A stretch of DNA of 64,000 bases from Bombella favorum. GTDB taxonomy: Bacteria > Pseudomonadota > Alphaproteobacteria > Acetobacterales > Acetobacteraceae. This document shows positions 46,941 through 56,113 of the stretch, piece after piece. The stretch lies in contig NZ_NWUS01000001.1 in assembly GCF_014048475.1 (NCBI RefSeq), positions 1 through 64,000 of the forward strand. Reading direction: 5' to 3'. Below the pieces are notes generated by a model. The model saw nothing but the letters and a program-made list of their open reading frames with translations, searched no databases and was not told the DNA's origin. The first letter of the stretch is position 1, and each line of letters opens with the position of its first letter. The translations under genes were made by a program, and so were the position numbers.

Positions 46941-47891
46941 ATGGCGGTTTATACGGAACTGCACGAAGAGGATATGCGGGGCTTCCTATCCCTTTATGAG
47001 GTAGGGGAGCTCCGTTCTTTCATCGGAATTGCGGAAGGGATTGAGAACAGCAATTTTCTGGTGGAGACCACTCAAGGCCGTTTTATCCTTACATTGTTTG
47101 AAAAACGCATGAAACCGGAGGAACTACCCTGGTTTCTGGGCTTGATGACCCATCTGGCTGAACAGGGCATTGCATGTCCTCAGCCTATCGTGGCGAAGGA
47201 TGGGGCTTCCCTCCGTCAACTGGCAGGGCGGCCGGCTGTTCTGGTCAGTTTTCTGGAGGGGCGGTCTCTTGAGGCTGTGACGCCGCAGGCTTGCGAGCAG
47301 GTCGGGCGGGGGCTGGCTCGTCTGCATGAAGCGGGGCGGGGCTACAAGGCCGAAAGGGCCAATGCTCTGGCCCCGGAAGGGTGGGTGAAGCTTTTCTCCC
47401 GCTGCACGGATGGCGGGGATAAAGCAGTAGCGGCTTTGATTGCCGAGACCCGCACGGCACTTTCCTCTATCGTAGAGTCATGGCCGGTGGCTGATGCTCT
47501 GCCACGTGGGCAGATTCATGCCGATCTGTTCATGGATAATGTTTTTTTTCGGGAAGATCAGCTTTCTGGCGTTATTGATTTTTATTTCGCCTGCACGGAT
47601 TTTCTCGCTTACGACCTGGCCATTTGCCTGAATGCGTGGTGCTTTGAAGATGAGCGTCATTATAGGCAGGATTGGGCAGAGGCTCTTCTGCGGGGGTATG
47701 AGCAGGTCCGCCCATTGACTGCGGCAGAACATCAGATGTTGCCGGTTTTGTGTCAGGGGGCTTCCATGCGCTTTTTGCTAACCCGCCTGTATGACTGGGT
47801 GCATACGCCGGCGGGTGCTCTGGTGACCAAGAAGGATCCGTGGGCTTATCAGCGGCGGCTTCATCATTTCCAGAAGGTATCCGATGTCTGA
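46941..47891 (+). CDS. thrB: homoserine kinase (type II, APH-like)
   Basis: A 316-residue kinase of the aminoglycoside phosphotransferase fold that phosphorylates homoserine for threonine synthesis. GIENSNFLVETTQGRFILT-type N-lobe, the catalytic loop QIHADLFMDNVFF and the VIDFYFACTDFLAYDLAI block are those of alphaproteobacterial ThrB. It starts 6 bases after ispH and overlaps rnhA by 8 bases. Confidence 0.95.
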   Translation: MAVYTELHEEDMRGFLSLYEVGELRSFIGIAEGIENSNFLVETTQGRFILTLFEKRMKPEELPWFLGLMTHLAEQGIACPQPIVAKDGASLRQLAGRPAVLVSFLEGRSLEAVTPQACEQVGRGLARLHEAGRGYKAERANALAPEGWVKLFSRCTDGGDKAVAALIAETRTALSSIVESWPVADALPRGQIHADLFMDNVFFREDQLSGVIDFYFACTDFLAYDLAICLNAWCFEDERHYRQDWAEALLRGYEQVRPLTAAEHQMLPVLCQGASMRFLLTRLYDWVHTPAGALVTKKDPWAYQRRLHHFQKVSDV

Positions 47892-48357
47892 GAGAGCGGA
47901 TGAGGGGACGCCAGCTCCCACAACACAGGTGGAAATCTGGACAGATGGCGGGTGCAAGCCGAACCCGGGGCCTGGCGGGTGGGGGGTTTTGTTCCGTTGT
48001 CAGGGGCATGAACGCACTATGAAAGGCGGGGAGGCGGAAACGACCAATAACCGCATGGAGCTCACAGCTGCTGCTGTTGCGTTGGAAACCCTCACACGCC
48101 CCTGTGTAGTCAATCTTTATACAGATAGCGAATATCTACGGAATGGCATTACCCGTTGGCATACGGGTTGGGTACGGCGTAACTGGCGTAATGCATCAGG
48201 GGACCCTGTAGCCAATATGGATCTGTGGCGTCGTATTTTGGAGGCTGCTAAACGGCATAAGGTGGAATGGCACTGGGTGAAAGGCCATTCCGGACACGCT
48301 GAAAATGACCGTGTGGACCAGCTTGCGACCGAGGGGCGGGAAGAGTTGGATGTTTAA
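47884..48357 (+). CDS. rnhA: ribonuclease HI
   Basis: A 157-residue RNase HI that removes RNA from RNA-DNA hybrids. The acidic active site is D21 (WTDGGC), E59 (RMELTAA), D81 (YTDSEY) and the Asp in ENDRVDQLA. The basic handle KRHKVEWHWVKGHSGH is present. It has a roughly 13-residue N-terminal extension. The start lies within the end of thrB. Confidence 0.96.
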   Translation: MSERADEGTPAPTTQVEIWTDGGCKPNPGPGGWGVLFRCQGHERTMKGGEAETTNNRMELTAAAVALETLTRPCVVNLYTDSEYLRNGITRWHTGWVRRNWRNASGDPVANMDLWRRILEAAKRHKVEWHWVKGHSGHAENDRVDQLATEGREELDV

Positions 48358-48433
48358 TGGAAGATTTTTGCCGATAAATGTGTTCGGAGGGCTTTACCTG
48401 CCGGAAGAGATTGGCTAGATAGACCTCAGCTGA

Positions 48434-48509
48434 TCCCGAATAGCTCAGTTGGTAGAGCAAGCGACTGTTAATCGCTGGGTCGTAGGTTCGAGTCCTACTT
48501 CGGGAGCCA
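48434..48509 (+). tRNA. tRNA-Asn (GTT), copy 1
   Basis: A 76-nt cloverleaf with anticodon GTT in the loop CTGTTAA, acceptor TCCCGAA/TTCGGGA, G73 and an encoded CCA. It is identical to copy 2 at 48631-48706. Confidence 0.96.
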
Positions 48510-48520
48510 GCCTTTTTCTT

Positions 48521-48552
48521 AGGTCCGACCGTGAGGGTGCGGGCCTTTTTTT
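48521..48552 (+). terminator. terminator after tRNA-Asn copy 1
   Basis: AGGTCCG and CGGGCCT can pair around a GACCGTGAGGGTG loop, followed by a run of T. It ends the first tRNA-Asn transcript. Confidence 0.75.
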
Positions 48553-48630
48553 ATGTCTGATTATTTTCCAATCTATTGAAAAAAAGGGCTTTACCTGCCG
48601 GAGGAGATTGGCTAGATAGACCTCAGCTGA

Positions 48631-48706
48631 TCCCGAATAGCTCAGTTGGTAGAGCAAGCGACTGTTAATCGCTGGGTCGTAGGTTCGAGTCCTACTTCGG
48701 GAGCCA
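48631..48706 (+). tRNA. tRNA-Asn (GTT), copy 2
   Basis: The same 76-nt tRNA-Asn(GTT) as copy 1, with the same upstream leader, arising from the local tandem duplication. Confidence 0.96.
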
Positions 48707-48717
48707 GCTTTTTTCTC

Positions 48718-48749
48718 AGGTCCAACCGTAAAGGTGTGGGCCTTTTTTT
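48718..48749 (+). terminator. terminator after tRNA-Asn copy 2
   Basis: A diverged copy of the first terminator (AGGTCCA...TGGGCCT) with a run of T. The matching changes on both arms (G to A and C to T) keep the stem, which supports selection for the hairpin. Confidence 0.75.
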
Positions 48750-48852
48750 ATGCCTTTTGCATATAAAGATCAGCATGTTGTGGTTCTGCTTTTTCATGCC
48801 TTATCGTATGGAGAGATACGATTAAAACACGCGTGAAGGGCAAGAGCAGACC

Positions 48853-49368
48853 ATGACAGGTGGCGTAGAGACACAGGGCTCACAGAGTATCAATTATGCG
48901 ACGGTAACGTGGGATCAGCTGCACCGGGATGCTCGGTTTTTGGCTGCGGAACTGATGCGTAAATATAGGCCGTTTCGTGGCATTGTTGCTATCACACGGG
49001 GTGGATTGATTCCTGCGGCCATTTTGGGGCGGGAGTTGGGGTGCCGCCTGATAGAGAGTGTGTCCGTTGCCAGTTACGCAGGGGAGGAAGGGACCCAGCA
49101 GGAACCCAAATTGTTGAAGGCTCCTGAAGCCGCCGGAGATGGAGAAGGCTTCCTGATCGTGGATGATCTGGTGGATTCAGGGGTAACGGCTCGTTACGTA
49201 CGGGAGATGCTGCCCAAAGCTGTATTTGCCTGCCTATATGCCAAACCGGATGGGCGGCCTTATACGGACCATTTTGTTACAGAAGTGCCGCAAGATACGT
49301 GGGTTTTGTTCCCGTGGGATATGGCACCGCAGTTTGTTGCTCCTCTAAATCGTAGCCATAAAGCGTAA
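48853..49368 (+). CDS. gpt: xanthine-guanine phosphoribosyltransferase
   Basis: A 171-residue purine salvage enzyme making GMP or XMP from the base and PRPP. The PRPP site is FLIVDDLVDSGVTAR; AITRGGLIPAAILGRELG and the C-terminal DTWVLFPWD are typical of Gpt. It stands alone between tRNA genes. Confidence 0.94.
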   Translation: MTGGVETQGSQSINYATVTWDQLHRDARFLAAELMRKYRPFRGIVAITRGGLIPAAILGRELGCRLIESVSVASYAGEEGTQQEPKLLKAPEAAGDGEGFLIVDDLVDSGVTARYVREMLPKAVFACLYAKPDGRPYTDHFVTEVPQDTWVLFPWDMAPQFVAPLNRSHKA

Positions 49369-49449
49369 TTTTTTGAAAAAACACTTTTTTTAGGCAAGAA
49401 AGTCTCTTGCTTGTAAGAGGAAGTCCCTTTAAGAAGGGCTCCACGTCGT

Positions 49450-49526
49450 CGGGGCGTGGCGCAGCCTGGTAGCGCGCCTGTTTTGGGTACAGGAGGCCCC
49501 CGGTTCGAGTCCGGGCGCCCCGACCA
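49450..49526 (+). tRNA. tRNA-Pro (TGG)
   Basis: A 77-nt cloverleaf with anticodon TGG, acceptor CGGGGCG/CGCCCCG, A73 and an encoded CCA. It lies 20 bases before tRNA-Arg, likely in one transcript. Confidence 0.96.
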
Positions 49527-49546
49527 CGTTGCACAGCAAGGCGAGA

Positions 49547-49623
49547 GCGCCCTTAGCTCAGCTGGATAGAGCAACAGCCTTCTAAGCTGTGGGTCGCTGG
49601 TTCGAATCCAGCAGGGCGCACCA
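49547..49623 (+). tRNA. tRNA-Arg (TCT)
   Basis: A 77-nt cloverleaf with anticodon TCT (loop CTTCTAA), acceptor GCGCCCT/AGGGCGC, A73 and an encoded CCA. It marks the start of an AT-rich accessory stretch. Confidence 0.96.
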
Positions 49624-49968
49624 TGCAATCCCATATTATTTCTAATAGAACTGTTCGTCCTGCGAGGGTATTGTCTCTTTTCGAGGCGCTCTTTCTTTCT
49701 ATCTTCGGTTAGAAGAGAGTATATCTATTTTGTGAAGAAAAACATTCAAGAGACAGACCTTAAAGGTGAGTGTTCAATTCGTATCTGAATCGAGTATTTA
49801 TTTTGGTGCAAATAACTTTGCCTAAATTTTGTTTCACTTCTTTATTTTTTAACTTTATAAATTAAATTTATTATTTTTATTTGTAAATTTCTCTCTCGTG
49901 AGGGGATGTTTACATTCCCTCTATCCTGTTATAACGCAGCTTATACCCTGATGTAATGAGGTGTTACC
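49624..49968. other. AT-rich intergenic region
   Basis: About 345 bases after the tRNA-Arg gene, with long A/T-rich stretches from about 49780 to 49890. No credible gene. It probably holds the promoter of the following unknown gene. A sharp base-composition change directly after a tRNA 3' end may reflect insertion of foreign DNA. Confidence 0.5.
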
Positions 49969-50598
49969 ATGAGCGAGAATCGTTTGCAGCGTCTTTGGGT
50001 CATGGACTGGTTTGGTCATGTGATCGAGCAGCCTTCTGAAGATGGTCCTCTGATCCGTAGTTATTTGTCCCCTGGCTCTTACCCGGATACGTTCGTACTG
50101 GCTTCGTGGCCGTTTAAGACGCCAACTCGTGTTATGTTCCGTCATACCTCGAGTGTTGCGCATAACCTGCCAGATGCCCAGTTTGTGGATGCAGGTGCGA
50201 ATCTTGTGGCTCTTGAAGATCAGGATTCCGGGACGTATTTCTCGATCAATCCACGGAACCAGGATACGCATTGGAACTCTCCAGCCGTATATGATTGGGA
50301 GCGTTTCATTCTCTTGACTAAGGAAATGCTGGACGGTCTGTCTGTCCTGCAGGATCACTCTTACGGTGAGGTGGAGATGAACGGACAGCCTGTCCCGACT
50401 CTTACCTGGCCTTCTGTGGTCGAGAATATTGGCAATTTTGCGTGGCTGGGTGGTTTTGCCTTCTCCATTACCCGCAATCTGGAGAATTTGGCCAAGATTG
50501 GTGCGACGGCACCGGGTGCATCCGTGGAGGTAACGCTGGTCAGCTCTCATGGCGATGTGGCCGAGCTGGTTATCGTTCGCTCAGAGAAAGAATTGTAA
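49969..50598 (+). CDS. hypothetical protein, paralog A
   Basis: A 209-residue protein without signal peptide or membrane segment. It shares blocks with the next gene: LWVMDWFGHV near the N-terminus, a central LVALEDQDSGTYFSINPRN, DWERF and ENLAKIG near the end. I do not recognise the family. A terminator follows its stop, so the pair may not be one operon. Confidence 0.75.
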   Translation: MSENRLQRLWVMDWFGHVIEQPSEDGPLIRSYLSPGSYPDTFVLASWPFKTPTRVMFRHTSSVAHNLPDAQFVDAGANLVALEDQDSGTYFSINPRNQDTHWNSPAVYDWERFILLTKEMLDGLSVLQDHSYGEVEMNGQPVPTLTWPSVVENIGNFAWLGGFAFSITRNLENLAKIGATAPGASVEVTLVSSHGDVAELVIVRSEKEL

Positions 50599-50607
50599 GA
50601 CTTTTGC

Positions 50608-50639
50608 CCCATCCTTCTTCAAGAGGGATGGGATTTTTT
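50608..50639 (+). terminator. rho-independent terminator
   Basis: CCCATCC (50608-50614) pairs with GGATGGG (50626-50632), followed by A and six T. It ends the paralog A transcript. Confidence 0.88.
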
Positions 50640-50727
50640 CTGTTACATAGACCTGTCATCTGCACACCAATAACTCTCAGGCGAAGAGGTTTCAGGTGAC
50701 CTGATATTGTTTTTTAGGAAATGGGTG

Positions 50728-51375
50728 ATGCCCGGGGAAGTTTTACCTTACTCGTTTGATAAAGTCTGGTTCATGGACTGTTTTGGGCATGTCTTATGCT
50801 ACACGCCCCATCGTAAGGCACTGGCCCGGGTACCGCTTCAGGGGGCTTTTGTTAGTGGCTTTGTGGCTAGCCCTTATCCTTTCCCACAGAATTTTGTGCC
50901 GCAATGGCGTAATATTTTCAATATGATGGTTGAGTTGGCCCCCCTTAGAATATGTCCGCAGGATAGGGGGCTGGTAGCTTTGTGTAGTGAGGAAACCGGC
51001 GACTATCTCAGCATCAACCCCTCGAATAATAAGACCACTTTTGCTGGAGGTATAGCAGACTGGGAGTTGTTCTGCCCCCTTCCTTATGATGTTTATATGG
51101 GGCTTCTAGCGATTACAGACCCTGGTGTAAGTCATATTGTCTGTCATAATGATAATGCGGAAATATCTGGTCTGCAATTTCTCTCCCCGGGAGAGAATAA
51201 GCCTTTTGTTGCCTCTTTGGACAGGAAGCGTATTAGTTTTCTGGATAATCTAGATAATTTTGCGAAAATAGGCCGTATGAAGAAAGGCGATATGGCGACT
51301 TTTGCTTTCGCAGGTTTTGTATCCGACAAGCAATATAATATACGCATTAAGCGTCTTAAAGATATAGCGTTTTGA
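50728..51375 (+). CDS. hypothetical protein, paralog B
   Basis: A 215-residue protein related to paralog A: VWFMDCFGHV, LVALCSEETGDYLSINPSN, DWELF and DNFAKIG match in the same order and spacing. No signal peptide or enzyme motif. ATG 50728 fits the ribosome site AGGAAATGGG better than an upstream TTG. It lies 8 bases before a glycosyltransferase gene and is probably co-transcribed with it. Confidence 0.75.
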   Translation: MPGEVLPYSFDKVWFMDCFGHVLCYTPHRKALARVPLQGAFVSGFVASPYPFPQNFVPQWRNIFNMMVELAPLRICPQDRGLVALCSEETGDYLSINPSNNKTTFAGGIADWELFCPLPYDVYMGLLAITDPGVSHIVCHNDNAEISGLQFLSPGENKPFVASLDRKRISFLDNLDNFAKIGRMKKGDMATFAFAGFVSDKQYNIRIKRLKDIAF

Positions 51376-51382
51376 GGGCTGC

Positions 51383-52432
51383 ATGTTCGTCTCTTGTTAT
51401 AATACCTATCTAGCCCTTGTTGATTGCAAGATTGTACAGAAGTTTCTTTGTGAATATTATGAGGATGATGCCCCAGCACCGGCGACAGAAGATGATCTCA
51501 TCGCTGCGGGGTTTGAGATACATCGTCAGGTTGTTACCCGTGTAGGGGTCTTTAAGGCGGGTGAGGGTTATCTTTCTGCGTCTCCTGCTCTTTCTGATGC
51601 TTATCATCCTCATATGGAGCGGTGCGAAACATTCCGTGTTATCGAGCTTGACATGCTGCCGCCCCCAGTACCGAAATTTCCCGAGCAGGAACATATTGCT
51701 CATCAAATCCATCAAATCGGTATTTTCCCTAAATCACCGGGCGTTTATCCGAATGCTTTTATAGAGAATAGAAATAATATTGTTTCTTTAAACCAGAACT
51801 ATACGTTTTATTTCTGGTCTGAAGGTGGATATTACGACATAGAGAAATTCATTAAAGAGCATTATGGCGATGATTTTCTGAAATATTATCAGGCGATTAG
51901 CCCTGATTATCTGGCAGCCAGAGCTGATCTCTTCCGTTATCTGTGTTTATATGCGGTTGGTGGTGTCTATCTCGACCTAAAAACGAGTATGTCCTATCCT
52001 CTTGATCTGATTATACGTCCAGATGACCGGTTCTTGCTTTCCTTCTGGTATCATGGGGCCCGTATGCATAGGGAGGTTGAACATATCCCTTATGGTGAAT
52101 ACGAGCAGTATTATATAATTTGCGCAGCAGGCCATCCTCTAATGCGCCGCATCATACAGCAGGTTATGTGCAGTATTGCCCTTTATAAAAAAGCTATTCA
52201 TGGGGTAGGGGCCTACGGTATTCTACGTGTGACGGGGCCTCTCTTATATTCCATGGTGCTTCACGAATATCGTGGGCAGTATGAGGATAGCGTAAGGCAG
52301 ATTCATAGTTACTCGAATGGTGTTGAATATACCATTTTTGAGGATAATGCGGCACATCATGAGCCTGTAGGGAAAGAGACGCATTATAGTAAGCGCAACT
52401 CTAATATCATCAATACCAGAGTGTTAATTTAG
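51383..52432 (+). CDS. GT32-like glycosyltransferase
   Basis: A 349-residue protein whose C-terminal two thirds match the sugar-binding DXD region family (GT32). IAHQIHQIGIFPKSPG, YTFYFWSEGGYY, ARADLFRYLCLYAVGGVYLDLKTS and HPLMRRIIQQV are family-like blocks; the metal-site segment is YLDLK. The N-terminal 110 residues are not assigned. It would add sugar to a surface or secreted glycan. Its GC is lower than the housekeeping genes. Confidence 0.8.
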   Translation: MFVSCYNTYLALVDCKIVQKFLCEYYEDDAPAPATEDDLIAAGFEIHRQVVTRVGVFKAGEGYLSASPALSDAYHPHMERCETFRVIELDMLPPPVPKFPEQEHIAHQIHQIGIFPKSPGVYPNAFIENRNNIVSLNQNYTFYFWSEGGYYDIEKFIKEHYGDDFLKYYQAISPDYLAARADLFRYLCLYAVGGVYLDLKTSMSYPLDLIIRPDDRFLLSFWYHGARMHREVEHIPYGEYEQYYIICAAGHPLMRRIIQQVMCSIALYKKAIHGVGAYGILRVTGPLLYSMVLHEYRGQYEDSVRQIHSYSNGVEYTIFEDNAAHHEPVGKETHYSKRNSNIINTRVLI

Positions 52433-52456
52433 GGTATCATCAGGAGGCGGGGGAGT

Positions 52457-53884
52457 ATGCTTGCCATGAAAATGATTCGGCCCATATATCGTTTTTTTAG
52501 AACCCTATGGGTAGGGACTGTAAGTGTTGCTCTTGCCCTGCCGTTATCTGGGGGTATGCCGGTGGTAAAGGCGGCAGCCTATCCTCTGTCCCCTAAAGAA
52601 CGTATTTTTATAAATGATCTGGAACATCGGACGTTTAACTGGTTTTGGGAGACAGCCAACCCTCGTAATGGGCTTGTGCCAGATCGTGCGCCGTTGCCGC
52701 ATGGTGCTGCCAGCATAGCCAGTGTGGGGTTTGGTTTGACCGCTTATGGAATTGGGGTAAAGCGGGGCTATATCACACGGCAGCAGGCCGTGGAGCGGAC
52801 CCTTCTTACATTACGTTTTCTTGCGGCATTGCCTCAGGGTGATGCCGCTAGCGGCACGGCAGGCACTCACGGATTTTTCTATCATTTTTTGGACCCAGAA
52901 ACAGGATTGCGGGTAGCGGACTGGTCGGAACTTTCCAGTATAGATACAGTCTTGTTGATGGGCGGGGTGTTGTTTGCCCAGTCTTATTATGATGGTTCAA
53001 ACCAGCAGGAACAGGAAATCCGAGCACTGGCAGATGGGCTTTATCGCCGGGTAGATTGGCAGTGGATGACTGGTGGTAAAAGTTCATGGTTGAGTATGGG
53101 CTGGATGCCGCCAGATCATTTTCTGTCCTCACAATGGACGGGGTATAATGAGGGGCTGATGCTTTATTTGTTAGCTCTCGCTTCACCTACCCATGCTTTG
53201 CCCGCTGATACATGGGACCGCTGGACAGAAACACATAAGGGGCAGCAGGGCAGTTTTTATGGGCATGACATGCTTAACTTCGCTCCCTTGTTCGGGCACC
53301 AATATAGTGAATGCTGGGTGGATTTTCGCAATCTTATGGATAAAGCGAGCCGTCGGCGGGGGTACACTTATTTCCAGAATAGTCGCAGAGCGGCTTATGC
53401 GCAGCGTGAGTATGCACGCCATAATCCGGGGCACTGGAAAGGCTATAGTGCAGATATCTGGGGCCTGACGGCCTCGGATGGCCCAGGGGATGCGTATAGG
53501 GATGTGGACGGCCAGCACCGCCATTTTCTTGCTTATAGTGCCCGTGGGGCTGGGCGAGATTATGTGCTTGATGATGGAACGATTGCTCCCACGGCGGCGG
53601 GTGGGTCTGTGGCCTTTGCGCCAGAAATTGCTTTGCCTGCACTTCAAGCCATGAAGGCCCAGTATGGCAGTAAGGTCTATAACCAGTATGGCTTTTTAGA
53701 TGCCTTTAACCCCAGTTTTGCCGATGGCGATAGCTTCTGGGTTGATAATCAGCAGTTGGGGATTGATCAGGGGCCCATTCTACTGATGATAGAAAATCTA
53801 CGGAGCGGTTTGGTCTGGAAGGTCATGAAGAAGAATGCTTACCTCCAGAAAGGGCTCCATCTGGCAGGGTTCCAGAAACAATAA
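52457..53884 (+). CDS. secreted glucoamylase-like glycoside hydrolase (GH144-like)
   Basis: A 475-residue secreted protein with a signal peptide ending near VKA-A (about residue 40). The (alpha/alpha)6 toroid family pattern is visible: RTFNWFWETANPRNGLVPDR, SIASVGFGLTAYGIG, FFYHFLDPETGLR, YNEGLMLYLLALAS, DIWGLTASDGP and APTAAGGSVAFAPE. Known relatives include endo-beta-1,2-glucanases, so the substrate may be a beta-glucan. A GGAGG-type site precedes the ATG. Enzyme specificity is inferred. Confidence 0.82.
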   Translation: MLAMKMIRPIYRFFRTLWVGTVSVALALPLSGGMPVVKAAAYPLSPKERIFINDLEHRTFNWFWETANPRNGLVPDRAPLPHGAASIASVGFGLTAYGIGVKRGYITRQQAVERTLLTLRFLAALPQGDAASGTAGTHGFFYHFLDPETGLRVADWSELSSIDTVLLMGGVLFAQSYYDGSNQQEQEIRALADGLYRRVDWQWMTGGKSSWLSMGWMPPDHFLSSQWTGYNEGLMLYLLALASPTHALPADTWDRWTETHKGQQGSFYGHDMLNFAPLFGHQYSECWVDFRNLMDKASRRRGYTYFQNSRRAAYAQREYARHNPGHWKGYSADIWGLTASDGPGDAYRDVDGQHRHFLAYSARGAGRDYVLDDGTIAPTAAGGSVAFAPEIALPALQAMKAQYGSKVYNQYGFLDAFNPSFADGDSFWVDNQQLGIDQGPILLMIENLRSGLVWKVMKKNAYLQKGLHLAGFQKQ

Positions 53885-53931
53885 CGGTTCTTAGAGGGTA
53901 TGGGCGAGACGTCCGCAAGCTCCGGCATTGC

Positions 53932-54501
53932 TCAGTAGAGTATGAGCTGTTCTTCATGCAGGGAAGCGGGCAGGGCTCCGATCCCTGCTGAGGCCCGTTG
54001 CAGGATGTATGTCTCAAAGCCATCTCGGACAGCATGGCGGGCCGTGGCAAGCACGCAGACATCCAAGGCTACACCGCATAGAAAAACCCGTGTGATGCCA
54101 AGGCCCCGCAGTAGAGCGGTTAGGCCTGTGCTAATGCCATGATCATCATAAAAGGCAGAGTTTGCATCTGCCTTTAGGGCCGTGCCTTTGCGAATAATGT
54201 GGGTGATGTTCTGTTGATTCAGCCCCTCTACCAGAGCAGCACCGAATGAGCCTGCAAGGCAGTGTATGGGCCAAGGTCCGCCTTGTTCTTCAAAGGAATA
54301 ATGCTGCGCCGGGTGCCAGTCCTGCGAGGCAATGACAGCACGGAAGCCGCATTGGGTTAGGTGGTTGATGATTGGCAGACATGCCGGCCCGCCGGAGACG
54401 GGGAGAGCCCCACCCGGCATGAAGTCGTTCTGCATATCAATAATGAGTAGAGCATCCCGTTGGGTGATAGCATCGGGGAGCAGGGGAGGATGGGAGGTCA
54501 T
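53932..54501 (-). CDS. pncA: nicotinamidase
   Basis: A 189-residue cysteine-hydrolase-fold amidase that turns nicotinamide into nicotinate for NAD salvage. The catalytic triad is D22 (IIDMQNDF), the Lys in IIRKGT and the Cys in GVALDVCVLATARHA. The metal site DWHPAQHYSF is intact. It lies 13 bases downstream of the CBS/CorC gene on the same strand. Confidence 0.93.
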   Translation of the reverse strand: MTSHPPLLPDAITQRDALLIIDMQNDFMPGGALPVSGGPACLPIINHLTQCGFRAVIASQDWHPAQHYSFEEQGGPWPIHCLAGSFGAALVEGLNQQNITHIIRKGTALKADANSAFYDDHGISTGLTALLRGLGITRVFLCGVALDVCVLATARHAVRDGFETYILQRASAGIGALPASLHEEQLILY

Positions 54502-54514
54502 GATAGGGCAGAAT

Positions 54515-55882
54515 TCATCCGTTTTTGTTGGCGGACTTCATGCGGGTCACCAGAAGCTGGTTAATGCGGAACCGTTCGACATCCACGACCTCAAACCGGA
54601 AACCGGCAATCTCGACACGGTCTGCTTTACGGGCCATGCGGCGCAGGCGGTGTGTGATGAAGCCGGCGATCGTGTCAAATTCGGCATTGTCGTGGAAGAG
54701 GGGAATATCCAGCTCACGAATGACATCCAAAATGGGAGCCGCTCCATCAATGAGCCATGAATCATCATCACGGCGGACGATGGCCTGCTCTTCAAAGGGG
54801 TTGGCCAGCCCATCCATCAGGGCACCCATAATATCTTTATAGGTGATTAGCCCGACCACAAGCCCATATTCATTGAAGATAAGTGCAAATCCGGCCCCGT
54901 GAGTATCGAATTGAGCCAGAGTTTCCCAGAGATTCAGCGTATCAGGCAGAGACAGGACATCCCGGCGCATGTTGAATATCTGTCTGGGAGGAGCCTTCTG
55001 TGGGTTGGTTAGCGTGGCTGGTTCGTCCACCACGGCGACCAGAACGTCTTCTGCGCGGATAGAACCGACCACTTTATCTAGCGATCCATCACAGAATGGG
55101 TAGCGGGAATAAGGGCGAACACGCACTTTATCACGCTGGCTTTCTAGACTTTCATTAACATCTAAATAAACAATTTCATCCCGTGGGGTCATGGCAGATG
55201 TTACGGAACGGTTCTGTAGTGCCATGACATTTTGGATCATCTGGTGTTCTTGCTCCAGCAGGATACCGGAGGCTGTTCCCGCAGCAAGAATGGCCCGGAG
55301 ATCCTCCGGCGTTACAGCCTCTACTGTGGCTGTAGCAGGAATACGCAGCAGCTTTAGGATCAGGTCGGCGATATGGGAAAAGACCCATACGGCAGGATAA
55401 AGCAGCTTCAGGATCAGGGCAGGGAACCAACCTACAGCCAGAGCAATCTTATCGGGGGCATTCATGGCTGTTCGTTTGGGGAGAAGGTCGGCAAAGAGCA
55501 CGAACAGCCCTGTCACGAGAATAAATGAGGTAAAGGACCCAGCCTTTTCCGACAGAGGAGCGGATAGTCCCAGATAATGGAAGCCAGCCGCGAAAGGTTC
55601 ACTCAACAGAGCATCCCCGACAACACCCCCCAGGATGCCAACAGCATTGAGGCATATCTGTATGGCTGTCATCACCTGCCCGCTATTGCGGCGGAGACGT
55701 AAGAAAGCCCGTGCTCGTCTGTCACCTTCTTTAGCCAGAGCCCGCATACGGGTTTCTCGTGCTGCGGCAAAAGAGATTTCCGAGAGGGAAATAAGAATGG
55801 AGACCCCGATCAGTACAACGGTGACTAGCAGGCCAACGACCAGCATGATGAGGGAATGGTGACTGGATGATGTGGTGGGCAT
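54515..55882 (-). CDS. CNNM/CBS/CorC-domain membrane protein (hemolysin family)
   Basis: A 455-residue membrane protein. N-terminal helices form the CNNM/DUF21 domain (LISLSEISFAAARETRMRAL, FADLLPKRTA); a CBS pair follows (about 215-340; MTPRDEIVYLDVNES, VVGLITYKDIMGALM), and a C-terminal CorC/HlyC domain (DSWLIDGAAPILDV, TIAGFITHRLRRM). Members are linked to Mg or Co efflux; the hemolysin name is historical. pncA follows on the same strand. Confidence 0.9.
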   Translation of the reverse strand: MPTTSSSHHSLIMLVVGLLVTVVLIGVSILISLSEISFAAARETRMRALAKEGDRRARAFLRLRRNSGQVMTAIQICLNAVGILGGVVGDALLSEPFAAGFHYLGLSAPLSEKAGSFTSFILVTGLFVLFADLLPKRTAMNAPDKIALAVGWFPALILKLLYPAVWVFSHIADLILKLLRIPATATVEAVTPEDLRAILAAGTASGILLEQEHQMIQNVMALQNRSVTSAMTPRDEIVYLDVNESLESQRDKVRVRPYSRYPFCDGSLDKVVGSIRAEDVLVAVVDEPATLTNPQKAPPRQIFNMRRDVLSLPDTLNLWETLAQFDTHGAGFALIFNEYGLVVGLITYKDIMGALMDGLANPFEEQAIVRRDDDSWLIDGAAPILDVIRELDIPLFHDNAEFDTIAGFITHRLRRMARKADRVEIAGFRFEVVDVERFRINQLLVTRMKSANKNG

Positions 55883-56113
55883 ATGCTCTCTCTATGGCCA
55901 CCCTGCCAAGGCAGCGATTATTGGCGGCATGATAATGGAGTTGGTACAGGTTTCAATTGCTTTATGCGGTTAGCAGGAAATAATTTTTTTAGGTTGGGTA
56001 ATGTTTAAGGAAGAGATCTTTTTTGAAGAGGTAAAGAATATATTACAAGACATGTCTTTGAAATTATTATAAAAAGCTTCACAAGATGTAGAATGTGATT
56101 TTATGAGGGAATA

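Larger units (their letters stand above)
48388..48752 (+). repeat. 168-bp tandem duplication carrying tRNA-Asn
   Basis: The segments 48388-48555 and 48585-48752 are near-identical with a period of 197 bases. Each carries a leader, tRNA-Asn and a terminator. The tRNAs and leaders are almost unchanged, while the terminators differ at several bases, showing the duplication is not brand new. Confidence 0.93.
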
